DNA of 64,000 bases, taken from JAZKFT01 sp965246935. Its GTDB lineage: Bacteria > Bacteroidota > Bacteroidia > Chitinophagales > Chitinophagaceae. Below are positions 17,101-25,478 of the stretch, piece after piece. The stretch covers positions 1 through 64,000 of the forward strand of contig CBDFGC010000007.1 of the NCBI GenBank assembly GCA_965246935.1. Reading direction: 5' to 3'. The translations under genes and the position numbers were made by a program. Each line of letters opens with the position of its first letter. Within the stretch, counting starts at the first letter, position 1. The notes beneath the pieces were generated by a model. The model was not told the DNA's origin and did no database searches. It saw nothing but the letters and a program-made list of their open reading frames with translations.

Positions 17101-17250
17101 GGACTTAAGTCCGTTGCTATAAAATGAATTTTATCTGCGGCACCTGGCAGTAGGGTAAACAAACGTGGTACTATCTTTTCGTACTTTTTTTAAAATAAAA
17201 TTGCTTTTGGTTGAATGCCCCTTTTCTTTAGAAAAGGGTTAGGGATAAGG
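17101..17250. repeat. Short palindromic repeats in the 16.8-17.4 kb spacer
   Basis: GGACTTAAGTCC at 17101-17112 is a perfect palindrome within a GCCGGACTTAAGTCCG unit, a form often scattered through Bacteroidota genomes. A second element at 17217-17250 (CCCCTTTTCTTTAGAAAAGGG with TTAGGGATAAGG) belongs to the same class as the repeats at 3.0 and 3.9 kb. The remaining bases up to 17380 are low-complexity, with ACAACTGAC-like words just before the next start codon. No gene is visible. Confidence 0.55.
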
Positions 17251-17380
17251 TCGGCAGGAGCGGCAAAGGCAAAGCCTGCGAATACAAAATACAATTAGAC
17301 TACGGACAACAGACGACGGACGACAGGCCATATGTCCCGGACAACTGACTACTGTCAACTATATAACTGACAACTAACAA

Positions 17381-18520
17381 ATGCATATCTGCCTTATTAC
17401 TGACGAATACCCGCAGCAGGGAAAAGCACATGGCGGTGTCGGTACATTTGTGTATATGCTAGCGCATAGCCTGGCGGCAAAAGGAATCCGGGTAAGTGTA
17501 CTTGGCGGCGGGGATACGGATAAAAATGATACGGACGGCCATGTACATATCTACCAGATTCGTAAAAGTAAATGGCGGATAGCCAGGTTCATTGATTTTT
17601 ATCGGCGGGAGAAAAAACTGTTATTGCAAATACACGGGCAGCATCCGATACATGTATTGGAAGGCAGTGAACTAAGCTTTTGCTTTCTACCTAAATTAAA
17701 AGGCGTAAAGAATGTAATCAGGTTGCATGGCGGCCATCATTTTTTTACACAACTATTGGGCACTCCTGTCAATAAATGGCGGGCCTGGCAGGAAAAGCAA
17801 TCTTTCCGAAAAGCAGATTATTTTATAGGGGTTACGCAGTTTGTAGTAGATGGCACCAGAAAGTTTTTGCCTATTCCCCAGGAAAAAGTAGCCGTCATTG
17901 GTCTGCCGGTTGATTGCACAAAATTTTACCAATCGGATTACCGGAAGATGATTCCCTTTAAAATTGTATTTGCCGGTACCATTGCAGAGAAAAAAGGAAT
18001 CCGGCAGTTGGTGATGGCGATGCCAGCCGTCAAAGCAAAGTTTCCGGCGGCTACCCTGGAGGTATATGGCCGCGACTGGAAGACGCCGGATGGCTCATCT
18101 TACCTGCATTATTTAAAAACATTTGTTACTGATGAAGTGAAAGAACAAATTGTTTTTAAAGGCGCCGTAGCCCATGAAACTTTACCCCTTATTTATGAAA
18201 CGGCTCACCTTTGTGCTTTCCCCAGCCACATGGAAACACAGGGGATGGTGGTGCTGGAAACCATGAGTATGGGCAAAGCCGTATTATTTTCAACTGCCGG
18301 TCCCGGCTCTGAAACGATAGACCATTTAAAGGACGGGCTATTGGCCGACCCCTATTCGCCGGAGGATATTGCAGAAAAAATAAACTACTTATTTGCCCGC
18401 CCTGGTTTGGAAGAAGAATGGGGCAAAGCTGCCCGGCAAAAAATGGTCAGGCGGTTTAATTTGCCCGTAATAACAGAACAAAATATGCTGTTGTACGGAA
18501 AAATAACAGGAATCAGTTAG
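17381..18520 (+). CDS. Glycosyltransferase, GT4 type (GT-B fold)
   Basis: The 379-residue protein is a retaining GT-B glycosyltransferase that probably adds a sugar to a cell-surface glycan or lipid on the cytoplasmic side. The N-terminal lobe opens MHICLITDEYPQQGKAHGGVG, with the glycine loop for the acceptor site. The C-terminal lobe has VFAGTIAEKKGIRQLV and the EX7E motif ETQGMVVLE (Glu285 and Glu293). It lacks membrane spans. Donor and acceptor cannot be read from the sequence. The next gene, an FAD oxidoreductase, is 153 bases away and not clearly linked. Confidence 0.85.
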   Translation: MHICLITDEYPQQGKAHGGVGTFVYMLAHSLAAKGIRVSVLGGGDTDKNDTDGHVHIYQIRKSKWRIARFIDFYRREKKLLLQIHGQHPIHVLEGSELSFCFLPKLKGVKNVIRLHGGHHFFTQLLGTPVNKWRAWQEKQSFRKADYFIGVTQFVVDGTRKFLPIPQEKVAVIGLPVDCTKFYQSDYRKMIPFKIVFAGTIAEKKGIRQLVMAMPAVKAKFPAATLEVYGRDWKTPDGSSYLHYLKTFVTDEVKEQIVFKGAVAHETLPLIYETAHLCAFPSHMETQGMVVLETMSMGKAVLFSTAGPGSETIDHLKDGLLADPYSPEDIAEKINYLFARPGLEEEWGKAARQKMVRRFNLPVITEQNMLLYGKITGIS

Positions 18521-18673
18521 CAAATCTGCCAATTAGCAAATGTGCAAATGGAAACCCGTGAGCATGTAAATGCGGTTATAATTTGCAATTAGCAACAGGA
18601 GGATAAAACACTCAATAATATCCATTCATTACGGTTCTCATTCACGATTGACCATTTACGAAATTCATCATTC

Positions 18674-19807
18674 ATGCACTCTTTCTGGCAACAAGACGTT
18701 TTTTTTCAGCCGGCTGATGTAGTGATTGCGGGGGGCGGTTTTATGGGATTATGGAGTGCTTATGAATTAAAAAAGCGGTATCCGAAACTTTCTGTTACCA
18801 TATTGGAAAAGGATAGTTTGCCAGGCGGCGCCTCTGTACGGAATGCAGGGTTTGCCTGTTTCGGCAGCCCCGGCGAATTACTGGCCGATGCTGCCGGCAT
18901 GGGGGATGATGCAATGTGGCGTATTGTGGAAATGCGTTACAAAGGAATTGAGAAAATAAGAAAGCTTTTAGGCGACGTAGCCATTGATTATGATGCCTGT
19001 GGCGGTTATGAATGTTTTAATAATTCGATGCTTTTTGAGCAGGTAAGAAACAGGCTGCCGTGGCTAAATAAAGGTATGAAAAGTATTACGGGAAAAGCGG
19101 ATGTTTTTTCAATAGAAGATAATAGTATCGCTACCCTGGGTATGAAGAACTTTAAGCACCTGATTGCCAACCGGCTGGAAGGTGGATTGCACAGTGGTAA
19201 AGCAATACAGGTATTGTTACAAAAACTGTGTGGCATGGGAGTAACTATTTTATACGGTGCTAATGTGAATAACTGGCAAAACATTGGAGATCGGCTGGAG
19301 ATTGACATAAGTGGAACCTATGATGCTACGATCACAGCAGGTACACTTTTAATTTCCACAAATGCATTTGTGCCCCAATTAACGCATATACTGCCGGTAG
19401 CACCGGCCCGTGGGCAGGTGCTCGTTACCAAACCAATCAGGGATTTACCATTGCGGGGAACTTTTCACTATGATGAGGGCTTTTACTACTGGCGCAATGT
19501 AGGTAACCGTATTTTATTAGGCGGTGCCCGTAACCAGGCTTTTGAAGCGGAAAATACTACGGAGATGAACACTTCTGATACCATTCAAACTGCCTTGGAA
19601 AATTTTCTGCACCAGCATATCCATCTGCCAGATCAAAAGATAGAGATTGATTATAGCTGGGCTGGCATTATGGGGTTTACGCAAAATAAGCAACCCATTA
19701 TACAGCAAATACAACCTGGTGTTTGGGCAGCCATAGCCTGCAACGGTATGGGCGTAGCACTAACGCCGGTAATAGCCGAACAGGTGGTTACGCAAATGAT
19801 GGGTTAA
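18674..19807 (+). CDS. FAD-dependent oxidoreductase (DAO family)
   Basis: A 377-residue flavoprotein of the D-amino-acid oxidase / glycine oxidase superfamily. The FAD-binding Rossmann motif VVIAGGGFMGLWSAYELKKR has Gly20, Gly22 and Gly25. The usual loop EKDSLPGGASVRNAGFA follows, and the C-terminus carries the second FAD-contact region (WAGIMGFTQNKQPII and AIACNGMGVALTP). No signal peptide. The family oxidises amines or amino acids; the specific substrate is not evident. The lipoprotein QC gene begins 62 bases downstream. Confidence 0.85.
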   Translation: MHSFWQQDVFFQPADVVIAGGGFMGLWSAYELKKRYPKLSVTILEKDSLPGGASVRNAGFACFGSPGELLADAAGMGDDAMWRIVEMRYKGIEKIRKLLGDVAIDYDACGGYECFNNSMLFEQVRNRLPWLNKGMKSITGKADVFSIEDNSIATLGMKNFKHLIANRLEGGLHSGKAIQVLLQKLCGMGVTILYGANVNNWQNIGDRLEIDISGTYDATITAGTLLISTNAFVPQLTHILPVAPARGQVLVTKPIRDLPLRGTFHYDEGFYYWRNVGNRILLGGARNQAFEAENTTEMNTSDTIQTALENFLHQHIHLPDQKIEIDYSWAGIMGFTQNKQPIIQQIQPGVWAAIACNGMGVALTPVIAEQVVTQMMG

Positions 19808-19869
19808 AATGCCGGAATGAACTTTCGCCATCGTTGCCTTCCGCTACATTTGGGGCAGATTCTCCCTTT

Positions 19870-20694
19870 ATGAAAGTTTATTACTCCTTTTTACTCGGCT
19901 TCGTATTATGCGTTTGCAGTGGTTGTAAAAATAATGAAAAGCCGGATGATCAGCCCAATCCGCCTGATGTAAATGTACCCACCAATATCCCTTTTGAGAT
20001 TGTAAAATCCTACCCGCATGATACAGCCGCATTTACAGAGGGCCTGCAATACGTAAATGGTAAGTTGTACGAAAGCACCGGGAATAACGGCGAATCAGAC
20101 ATTCGGATTGTGGACCTGGCAACGGGTAAACCGGAATTAAAAAAGCCTTTGGACGATAAATATTTTGGCGAAGGGCTAACCGTGTTGAATGGGAAAGCCT
20201 ACCAGCTAACTTATAAAGAGAAAACCGGGTTTGTGTATGATGCCAAAACATTGAAACTGGAAAGGACTTTTACCTTTAATTATCCCGAAGGTTGGGGCCT
20301 TACGAATGATGGCAAAAACCTGATTATGAGTATCGGCGACAACAACCTCTATTTTTTAAATCCTAACTCGCTGCAGGAAACCAGCCGCATTGGCGTAACG
20401 GATCAATATGGGCCGGTGCCGGCTATTAATGAACTGGAATACATAAAAGGATACGTGTATGCGAACCAATGGCAGAATGAAGTCATCTTAAAAATTGACC
20501 CGGCCAGTGGTAAAGTGGTCGGAAAGGTGGACTTGAGCAACCTTCGGGCAAAAGCAGGCATTCCTGAAATCAACAGGCTTACCGGCGAAGGCCCGGATGT
20601 ACTTAATGGTATTGCCTACGATTCGGCTCAAAATAAGATTTACATCACCGGAAAATACTGGCCTAAATTGCTGGAAGTGAAGCTGGACAACTAA
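19870..20694 (+). CDS. Glutaminyl-peptide cyclotransferase, lipoprotein (beta-propeller type)
   Basis: This enzyme turns N-terminal glutamine of exported peptides into pyroglutamate. The 274-residue chain starts with a lipoprotein signal (FVLCVCSGC, Cys near residue 17). The plant/bacterial QC beta-propeller follows: IVKSYPHDTAAFTEGLQYVNG, YESTGNNGESDIR, KYFGEGLTVLNGKAYQLTYKE, NELEYIKGYVYANQW, and the end LTGEGPDVLNGIAYD and YITGKYWPKLLEV. These motifs are characteristic. The frame is open back to 19723 over the end of the previous gene; the ATG at 19870 puts the signal peptide at the N-terminus. It is probably anchored facing the periplasm. Confidence 0.88.
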   Translation: MKVYYSFLLGFVLCVCSGCKNNEKPDDQPNPPDVNVPTNIPFEIVKSYPHDTAAFTEGLQYVNGKLYESTGNNGESDIRIVDLATGKPELKKPLDDKYFGEGLTVLNGKAYQLTYKEKTGFVYDAKTLKLERTFTFNYPEGWGLTNDGKNLIMSIGDNNLYFLNPNSLQETSRIGVTDQYGPVPAINELEYIKGYVYANQWQNEVILKIDPASGKVVGKVDLSNLRAKAGIPEINRLTGEGPDVLNGIAYDSAQNKIYITGKYWPKLLEVKLDN

Positions 20695-20952
20695 TTGATT
20701 TATGATTTGTGATTTGGGATTTGTGATTTGCTGCTGATCAAACATTCAATTTTTCTCAGGGCTTATTACAATCCGTAATCTTTAATTGATGCGGTAAATA
20801 CGTAATCAAAACGCAATATGCTGACATTTGTAGATACCGATCCGATGAAGTCAAACCTTTTATGATTGAAATTTTTAACTTAAAAATTAATTTTTAATTC
20901 AGGGTATAAACAAATCAAAATTCCTAATTCCTAAATCCTAAATCATAAATCA

Positions 20953-21558
20953 GTGTATAGTCTTCCCTATTATAAAGCTGACAACGCATCGCAGATAACA
21001 GAATTTATGCAGCAGCACCCGTTTGTTATGCTCATTAGCCGAGGTGAAGTATTTCCGGTAGCAACCCAAGTGCCGGTGCTGATAGAGGAGATAGAAGGTA
21101 AAACGATATTACGGGCACATATTATGCGTAAAACAGATCACCATTTGGCCTTGGAGAAAGACGGAAATGTGTTGGTTGTTTTTAGCGGGGCACACACGTA
21201 CGTAAGTGCAAGCTGGTACACCAATCAGCAAACCGCCAGCACCTGGAATTACAGAGCCGTACATGCAAAAGGTAAGTTGAAATTTACCACAGATGATGAA
21301 CTATTACAACTGCTGACGAAACTTACGGATACATTTGAAAACGACTCTGATTCGCCTTCGTTAGTAAAACACCTGCCTGATAACTATGTGCTGCCATTGC
21401 TAAAAGCCATTGTTGGGATAGAGATAGAAATAACAGAAATTGCCCATGTTTTCAAATTAAGCCAGGATAGAGATGCAGCCAGTTATCAAAATATCATACA
21501 TCATCTAAGTCAGGGTGATGCAGGCGCAAAAGAAGTAGCTGAGGTGATGAAGAAGTAA
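20953..21558 (+). CDS. PaiB-family FMN-binding protein
   Basis: PaiB-like proteins carry a split-barrel flavin fold; the name comes from a Bacillus negative regulator, but most members are of unknown role. The 201 residues include MYSLPYYKADNASQITEFMQQHPF, the HIMRKTDHHLAL segment, VVFSGAHTYVSASWYTN and a C-terminal KLSQDRDAASYQNIIHHL, all typical. The start codon is GTG at 20953; no ATG is near. Upstream lie AT-rich word repeats (CCTAATTCCTAAATCC). A glycerophosphodiesterase gene follows by 26 bases and may be co-transcribed. Confidence 0.85.
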   Translation: MYSLPYYKADNASQITEFMQQHPFVMLISRGEVFPVATQVPVLIEEIEGKTILRAHIMRKTDHHLALEKDGNVLVVFSGAHTYVSASWYTNQQTASTWNYRAVHAKGKLKFTTDDELLQLLTKLTDTFENDSDSPSLVKHLPDNYVLPLLKAIVGIEIEITEIAHVFKLSQDRDAASYQNIIHHLSQGDAGAKEVAEVMKK

Positions 21559-21584
21559 AAAGTAAAAGGGCAAAATTAAAAATT

Positions 21585-22514
21585 ATGAAATTTAAAACCG
21601 CTACGCAAATTCTACTCATTCCTTTTTTTACTTTTTACTTTCTACTTCTCACTTTATCTTCCTGTTCCCATCTTAATAATTTGAATCAAAACAAAAAATT
21701 TGCCTTTGATATAGAGGGGCACCGGGGATGCCGGGGCCTGATGCCGGAGAATACCATTCCGGCCATGCTCAGGGCTGTTGACCTGGGCGTAACTACCCTG
21801 GAAATGGATGTGGTCATTACAAAAGATTTGCAGGTTGTCGTTTCCCATGAACCATTTTTTAATCATGAAATTACAACCAAACCGGATGGTGGTTTTGTAA
21901 CAGAAACGGAAGAGAAGAATCTTAATATTTTTGAGATGGATTATGAGGTGGTAAAGCGCTACGATGTAGGCCTGAAGCCGCATCCACGCTTTCCCGAACA
22001 GCAAAAACTGGCAGCAACCAAGCCGCTGCTGAGTGCCCTGATGGATACAGTTGAAGCCTATTTGCCGGCACACAAAAAGAAGCCTGTTTTGTATAATATT
22101 GAAATCAAATCCTCACCGGAAACCGACAATATTTTCCACCCCGTAACAGGCCGGTATGTGGAACTGGTGATGCAGGTAATCCGAAACCAGAAGTTGGAAA
22201 ACAGGGTCATTATTCAATCATTTGATGTGCGGCCCTTGCTGTATGTACACAACAATTATCCCGGTGTACAAACAGCCCTGCTGGTGGAAGAAAATGACAT
22301 CAAACCCTATGCAAAGCAATTGCAGGATGTGGGTTTTATACCAACCATTTACTCCCCACATTATAGCCTGGTAACACCATTGCTAGTAAAGCAATGTGCC
22401 GATATGAATGTGCGTCTCATTCCGTGGACCGTTGATGCAAAAGCCGATATTAACCGGCTAAAAGAAATGGGCGTGAACGGCATTATTACCGACTATCCCC
22501 CAGCCGGAAAATGA
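21585..22514 (+). CDS. Glycerophosphodiester phosphodiesterase family lipoprotein
   Basis: Hydrolyses glycerophosphodiesters from lipid turnover to glycerol-3-phosphate and an alcohol. The 309-residue chain has a lipoprotein signal (LLLTLSSC, Cys27) and a GDPD TIM barrel: GHRGCRGLMPENT with catalytic His46 and Arg47, TLEMDVVITKD with metal ligands Glu73 and Asp75, and SHEPFF with His88. The end IPWTVDAKADINRLKEMGVNGIITDYP is typical. All catalytic residues are present. It is likely anchored in the outer membrane or periplasm. It follows the PaiB-like gene closely. Confidence 0.9.
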   Translation: MKFKTATQILLIPFFTFYFLLLTLSSCSHLNNLNQNKKFAFDIEGHRGCRGLMPENTIPAMLRAVDLGVTTLEMDVVITKDLQVVVSHEPFFNHEITTKPDGGFVTETEEKNLNIFEMDYEVVKRYDVGLKPHPRFPEQQKLAATKPLLSALMDTVEAYLPAHKKKPVLYNIEIKSSPETDNIFHPVTGRYVELVMQVIRNQKLENRVIIQSFDVRPLLYVHNNYPGVQTALLVEENDIKPYAKQLQDVGFIPTIYSPHYSLVTPLLVKQCADMNVRLIPWTVDAKADINRLKEMGVNGIITDYPPAGK

Positions 22515-22595
22515 TTGCTTAATCCTTTGTTAAACGGGTTTTACTTAACCAGCTTTTTTAAATAGAGCTATGTCCTTGCTGCAAACCATCTCAAT

Positions 22596-23258
22596 ATGAA
22601 AAAAATATACGTATTGCTGTTTGTAACAGTTGGGCTCATTTTCGCTGCAACTGCACAGCCGTTTGAAAAAGGGCAAAAGCTATTAGGAGGAAGCTTGTAT
22701 TTTGCACACGGAAATAATGATGATGGCTACTTTCAGTCAAGCACAAACTATAACGCTGTCGGTTTATCTCCTGCGTTTGGCATTTTTACAAAGCAGAATC
22801 GACTAACAGGTATTACTTTATCTTACCAACATACGGGTTCGTCCTCTAACTCGAATCCGAAGATAAAAGGCAACAGCTATGGTACAGGTATATACAGGCA
22901 ATACTGGAGTTCCCTTGGCAATAATTTCTATTTTATTATTCAGGGACAATTGTCCGCCAGTTATGCAACTAGTTCCTTTTCTTCAACAGGGATTGCTGGA
23001 AATTCAAAACGAGAAGAAAAATCTTACAACGCCTATTTTTCTGTTGATCCGGGTTTTGCCTACCGGGTGAAAAAGAAATTAATTCTCGATTTTTATTACT
23101 CGAATTTTGTAAGAAGCGGCTATTCTTACGCCAAAAACGATGTCACCGATCCGGGCACAGCAAAAATTACCTATAAAAGCAACAGTTTTGTATTTGATAC
23201 CGGCCTCAGAAATTTTTCTTTAGATCAGCTCAGGTTTGGCTTTCGGTTTCTTCTGTAA
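22596..23258 (+). CDS. Outer-membrane beta-barrel protein, unknown function
   Basis: A 220-residue exported protein: signal peptide about 1-20 (LIFAATAQ), then alternating hydrophobic/polar strands with aromatic residues at strand ends (FAIFTKQNRLTGITLSYQH and YRVKKKLILDFYYSNF), finishing with LDQLRFGFRFLL, a C-terminal barrel strand. This matches small 8-10 strand outer-membrane proteins of Bacteroidota. No family name can be given. pyrF begins 60 bases downstream. Confidence 0.7.
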   Translation: MKKIYVLLFVTVGLIFAATAQPFEKGQKLLGGSLYFAHGNNDDGYFQSSTNYNAVGLSPAFGIFTKQNRLTGITLSYQHTGSSSNSNPKIKGNSYGTGIYRQYWSSLGNNFYFIIQGQLSASYATSSFSSTGIAGNSKREEKSYNAYFSVDPGFAYRVKKKLILDFYYSNFVRSGYSYAKNDVTDPGTAKITYKSNSFVFDTGLRNFSLDQLRFGFRFLL

Positions 23259-23318
23259 AAACCGGTTGTGCAATCCGGAACCTGCTTTGTACTCCCTGCC
23301 TTTCTCTACATTCGCTGC

Positions 23319-24194
23319 ATGACCCGTCAGCAACTCATTCAACAAATTCAATCCACAGGCTCTTACCTCTGCATCGGGCTGGATTCCGATTTGCAAAAAA
23401 TACCGAAGCATTTGCAGCAACACCCCGATGCTGTTTTAGCTTTCAATAAAGCGATCATCGATGCTACACTACATACCTGTGTGGCTTATAAAATCAATAC
23501 GGCCTTTTACGAAGTTCTCGGCGCCAAGGGATGGGAAATAATGGAACAAACAGCAGCTTACATCCCGGATACGCATTTAAAAATTGCCGATGCCAAAAGG
23601 GGCGATATTGGAAATACCTCCGGCCAGTACGCCAAAGCTTTTTTTGAAACATTAAACTTCGATGCTATTACCGTAGCCCCGTATATGGGCGAAGACAGTG
23701 TCCGTCCATTTTTGGAATACGAAAATAAATGGACAATTGTATTGGGCCTTACCAGCAACAGCGGCAGTACCGATTTTCAGCACTTGCATTTATCTGGTAC
23801 CCGGCATCATCTGCCCGTGGTTCCGGACATTTCACGAACAAACCGTAGCGAAATCCTGTACGAACGGGTATTGCAAACGGTAAGTACCTGGGGCCATCCC
23901 GGCAATCTGATGTTTGTAGTGGGCGCTACGCAGGCCCGGGAACTACAACCAATCCGCCACTTGTTGCCCGATCACTTTTTGCTGGTGCCGGGTGTAGGAG
24001 CGCAAGGGGGTAACTTACAAGAGGTATCGGAATATGGATTAAATAAAGATGCCGGGTTATTGGTAAATGCAAGCCGGGCTATTATCTACGCCGCTGGTGG
24101 CGACAATTTTGCAGCGGCTGCCTGCACCATTGCCGAAGGGTACCAGGCCGAAATGCGTCCCTATGTTCAGCAAATTTTTAAAGGAATTGCCTGA
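23319..24194 (+). CDS. pyrF: Orotidine 5'-phosphate decarboxylase
   Basis: Last step of UMP synthesis: OMP to UMP and CO2, cytoplasmic. The 291 residues fit the longer group 2 PyrF: YLCIGLDSDLQKIPKHL near the start, the catalytic signature DAKRGDIGNTS with Asp91, Lys93 and Asp96, then VAPYMGEDSV and the phosphate-binding VPGVGAQGGN. The frame is open back to 23268, but the ATG at 23319 (MTRQQLIQQI) matches the family. It is followed 45 bases later by an ABA4-like gene. Confidence 0.93.
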   Translation: MTRQQLIQQIQSTGSYLCIGLDSDLQKIPKHLQQHPDAVLAFNKAIIDATLHTCVAYKINTAFYEVLGAKGWEIMEQTAAYIPDTHLKIADAKRGDIGNTSGQYAKAFFETLNFDAITVAPYMGEDSVRPFLEYENKWTIVLGLTSNSGSTDFQHLHLSGTRHHLPVVPDISRTNRSEILYERVLQTVSTWGHPGNLMFVVGATQARELQPIRHLLPDHFLLVPGVGAQGGNLQEVSEYGLNKDAGLLVNASRAIIYAAGGDNFAAAACTIAEGYQAEMRPYVQQIFKGIA

Positions 24195-24238
24195 CGTATT
24201 TCGCTTTCCGCTACCTTTTGCGCCGAAAACGCTTTGCT

Positions 24239-24673
24239 ATGACGCCGTCTTTAGTTTTCCAGATATGCAGTACACTGGTGTTGCCACAATGGTTGCTCAT
24301 GATTTTTGTGCCCCGCTGGCATATTACCAGGTGGCTGGTTCGCAGTAAACTGATACCAGTGTTACTTGCTATTATATACCTCTTTTACATCGGGCGCCTT
24401 TTTTCCATTGGTTCCTTACAAAACTTTAATTCGCTGGAAGGGGTTAAAGCCTTATTTGGTAACGATGGACTGCTGCTGGCAGGTTGGGTTCATTATCTTG
24501 CTTTCGACTTATTCATTGGTGGCTGGGAATGGCAAAACGCCCAAACCCGGCATATTCCGCATTACTGGTTAGTGCCTTCACTCATTTTCACTTTCCTGTT
24601 AGGCCCGGTGGGGCTGCTTTTTTATTTGACGGTACGTGTATTTTATCCACCACAAATACAGGCGGTGCTATAG
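24239..24673 (+). CDS. ABA4-like membrane protein (DUF4281)
   Basis: A 144-residue protein with four membrane helices and the ABA4-like signature around AGWVHYLAFDLFIGGWEWQNAQ followed by IPHYWLVPSLIFTFLLGPVG. ABA4 in plants is needed for neoxanthin; in bacteria the family often neighbours carotenoid genes, but its activity is unclear and no carotenoid gene is visible here. I start at ATG 24239 rather than the upstream TTG at 24218. Confidence 0.75.
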   Translation: MTPSLVFQICSTLVLPQWLLMIFVPRWHITRWLVRSKLIPVLLAIIYLFYIGRLFSIGSLQNFNSLEGVKALFGNDGLLLAGWVHYLAFDLFIGGWEWQNAQTRHIPHYWLVPSLIFTFLLGPVGLLFYLTVRVFYPPQIQAVL

Positions 24674-24731
24674 AAATCAGGTGTAAGGATTATCAAATGA
24701 AACTTGCCACGCTGCAAGGCGTGTTTCTACA

Positions 24732-25478
24732 TTAAGGACTGCAAACCCGACCCATTAATATTCCTGCAGCTACAGCAGCATTTAAACTTTCTGCATCGCC
24801 TGCTCCCGGTATGGTTATCTGATGGGTGATAAACGGTCGTACTTCAGGATGTATACCCCTGCCTTCACTGCCTATAATGATGGCGCCAGGCAGGAACTGC
24901 CGCACCTTAAAAATATTTTCTCCTGTGAGTGAAGCGCCGTAAACCGGCTGTTTGTAATGTGCAAAAAATGGAACCAGATCCTTGTAAATAACTTTTACCC
25001 TAAAAATACTTCCCATGCTTGCCTGTACGGCTTTGGGCGAAAATGCATCGGCACAACCGGGACTGCAAACCATCTGGTAAATGCCAAACCAGTGTGCAGT
25101 ACGGATGATGGTGCCCAGGTTGCCCGGATCCTGAATTCCATCCAAAATCAGCAGCCAGTTATTATCCGGTTCATACGCATCTTCGGGTAACGATGCAACG
25201 GTCAACACTTGCTGCGGTGTCTGCAAGGCTGATATTTTTTCCAACTCATAGTTTTCGACCTGAACAAAGTGTACCGCCATCTCTTTTTCAACAACTTGTG
25301 TATGTGCCAGTTTCCATTCAGCAGTGCCATATGTCTTTTTGATCCAGCCTGGTTGCCGGTTTATCAGTTCAGCAACTGCCTTCGGGCCTTCTGTTATAAA
25401 AACACCATATTCTTCCCTGAACTTTTTGTGGTGTAAACTTTGGATATATTTGACCTCATTTTTTGGCAGCATCCGCAT
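24732..25478 (-). CDS. TrmH/SpoU-family RNA 2'-O-methyltransferase
   Basis: The 248 residues form a substrate-binding N-terminal domain (KYIQSLHHKKFREEYGVFITEGPKAV) and a SPOUT knotted methyltransferase domain with the three motifs ILDGIQDPGNLGTIIRTA, AIIIGSEGRGIHPEV and IPGAGDAESLNAAVAAGIL. The layout fits RlmB/TsnR-like enzymes that methylate rRNA riboses; the exact nucleotide cannot be told. The ATG at 25478 lies directly against the start of the divergent BamA-like gene, so both share essentially no leader. A second ATG two codons in is possible. Confidence 0.85.
   Translation of the reverse strand: MRMLPKNEVKYIQSLHHKKFREEYGVFITEGPKAVAELINRQPGWIKKTYGTAEWKLAHTQVVEKEMAVHFVQVENYELEKISALQTPQQVLTVASLPEDAYEPDNNWLLILDGIQDPGNLGTIIRTAHWFGIYQMVCSPGCADAFSPKAVQASMGSIFRVKVIYKDLVPFFAHYKQPVYGASLTGENIFKVRQFLPGAIIIGSEGRGIHPEVRPFITHQITIPGAGDAESLNAAVAAGILMGRVCSP

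Noticed and set aside
19723..19869. Upstream extension of the glutaminyl cyclase inside the oxidoreductase gene
   Set aside because: The ATG at 19870 places a lipoprotein signal at the N-terminus; the extension reads through the end of the preceding gene in another frame.
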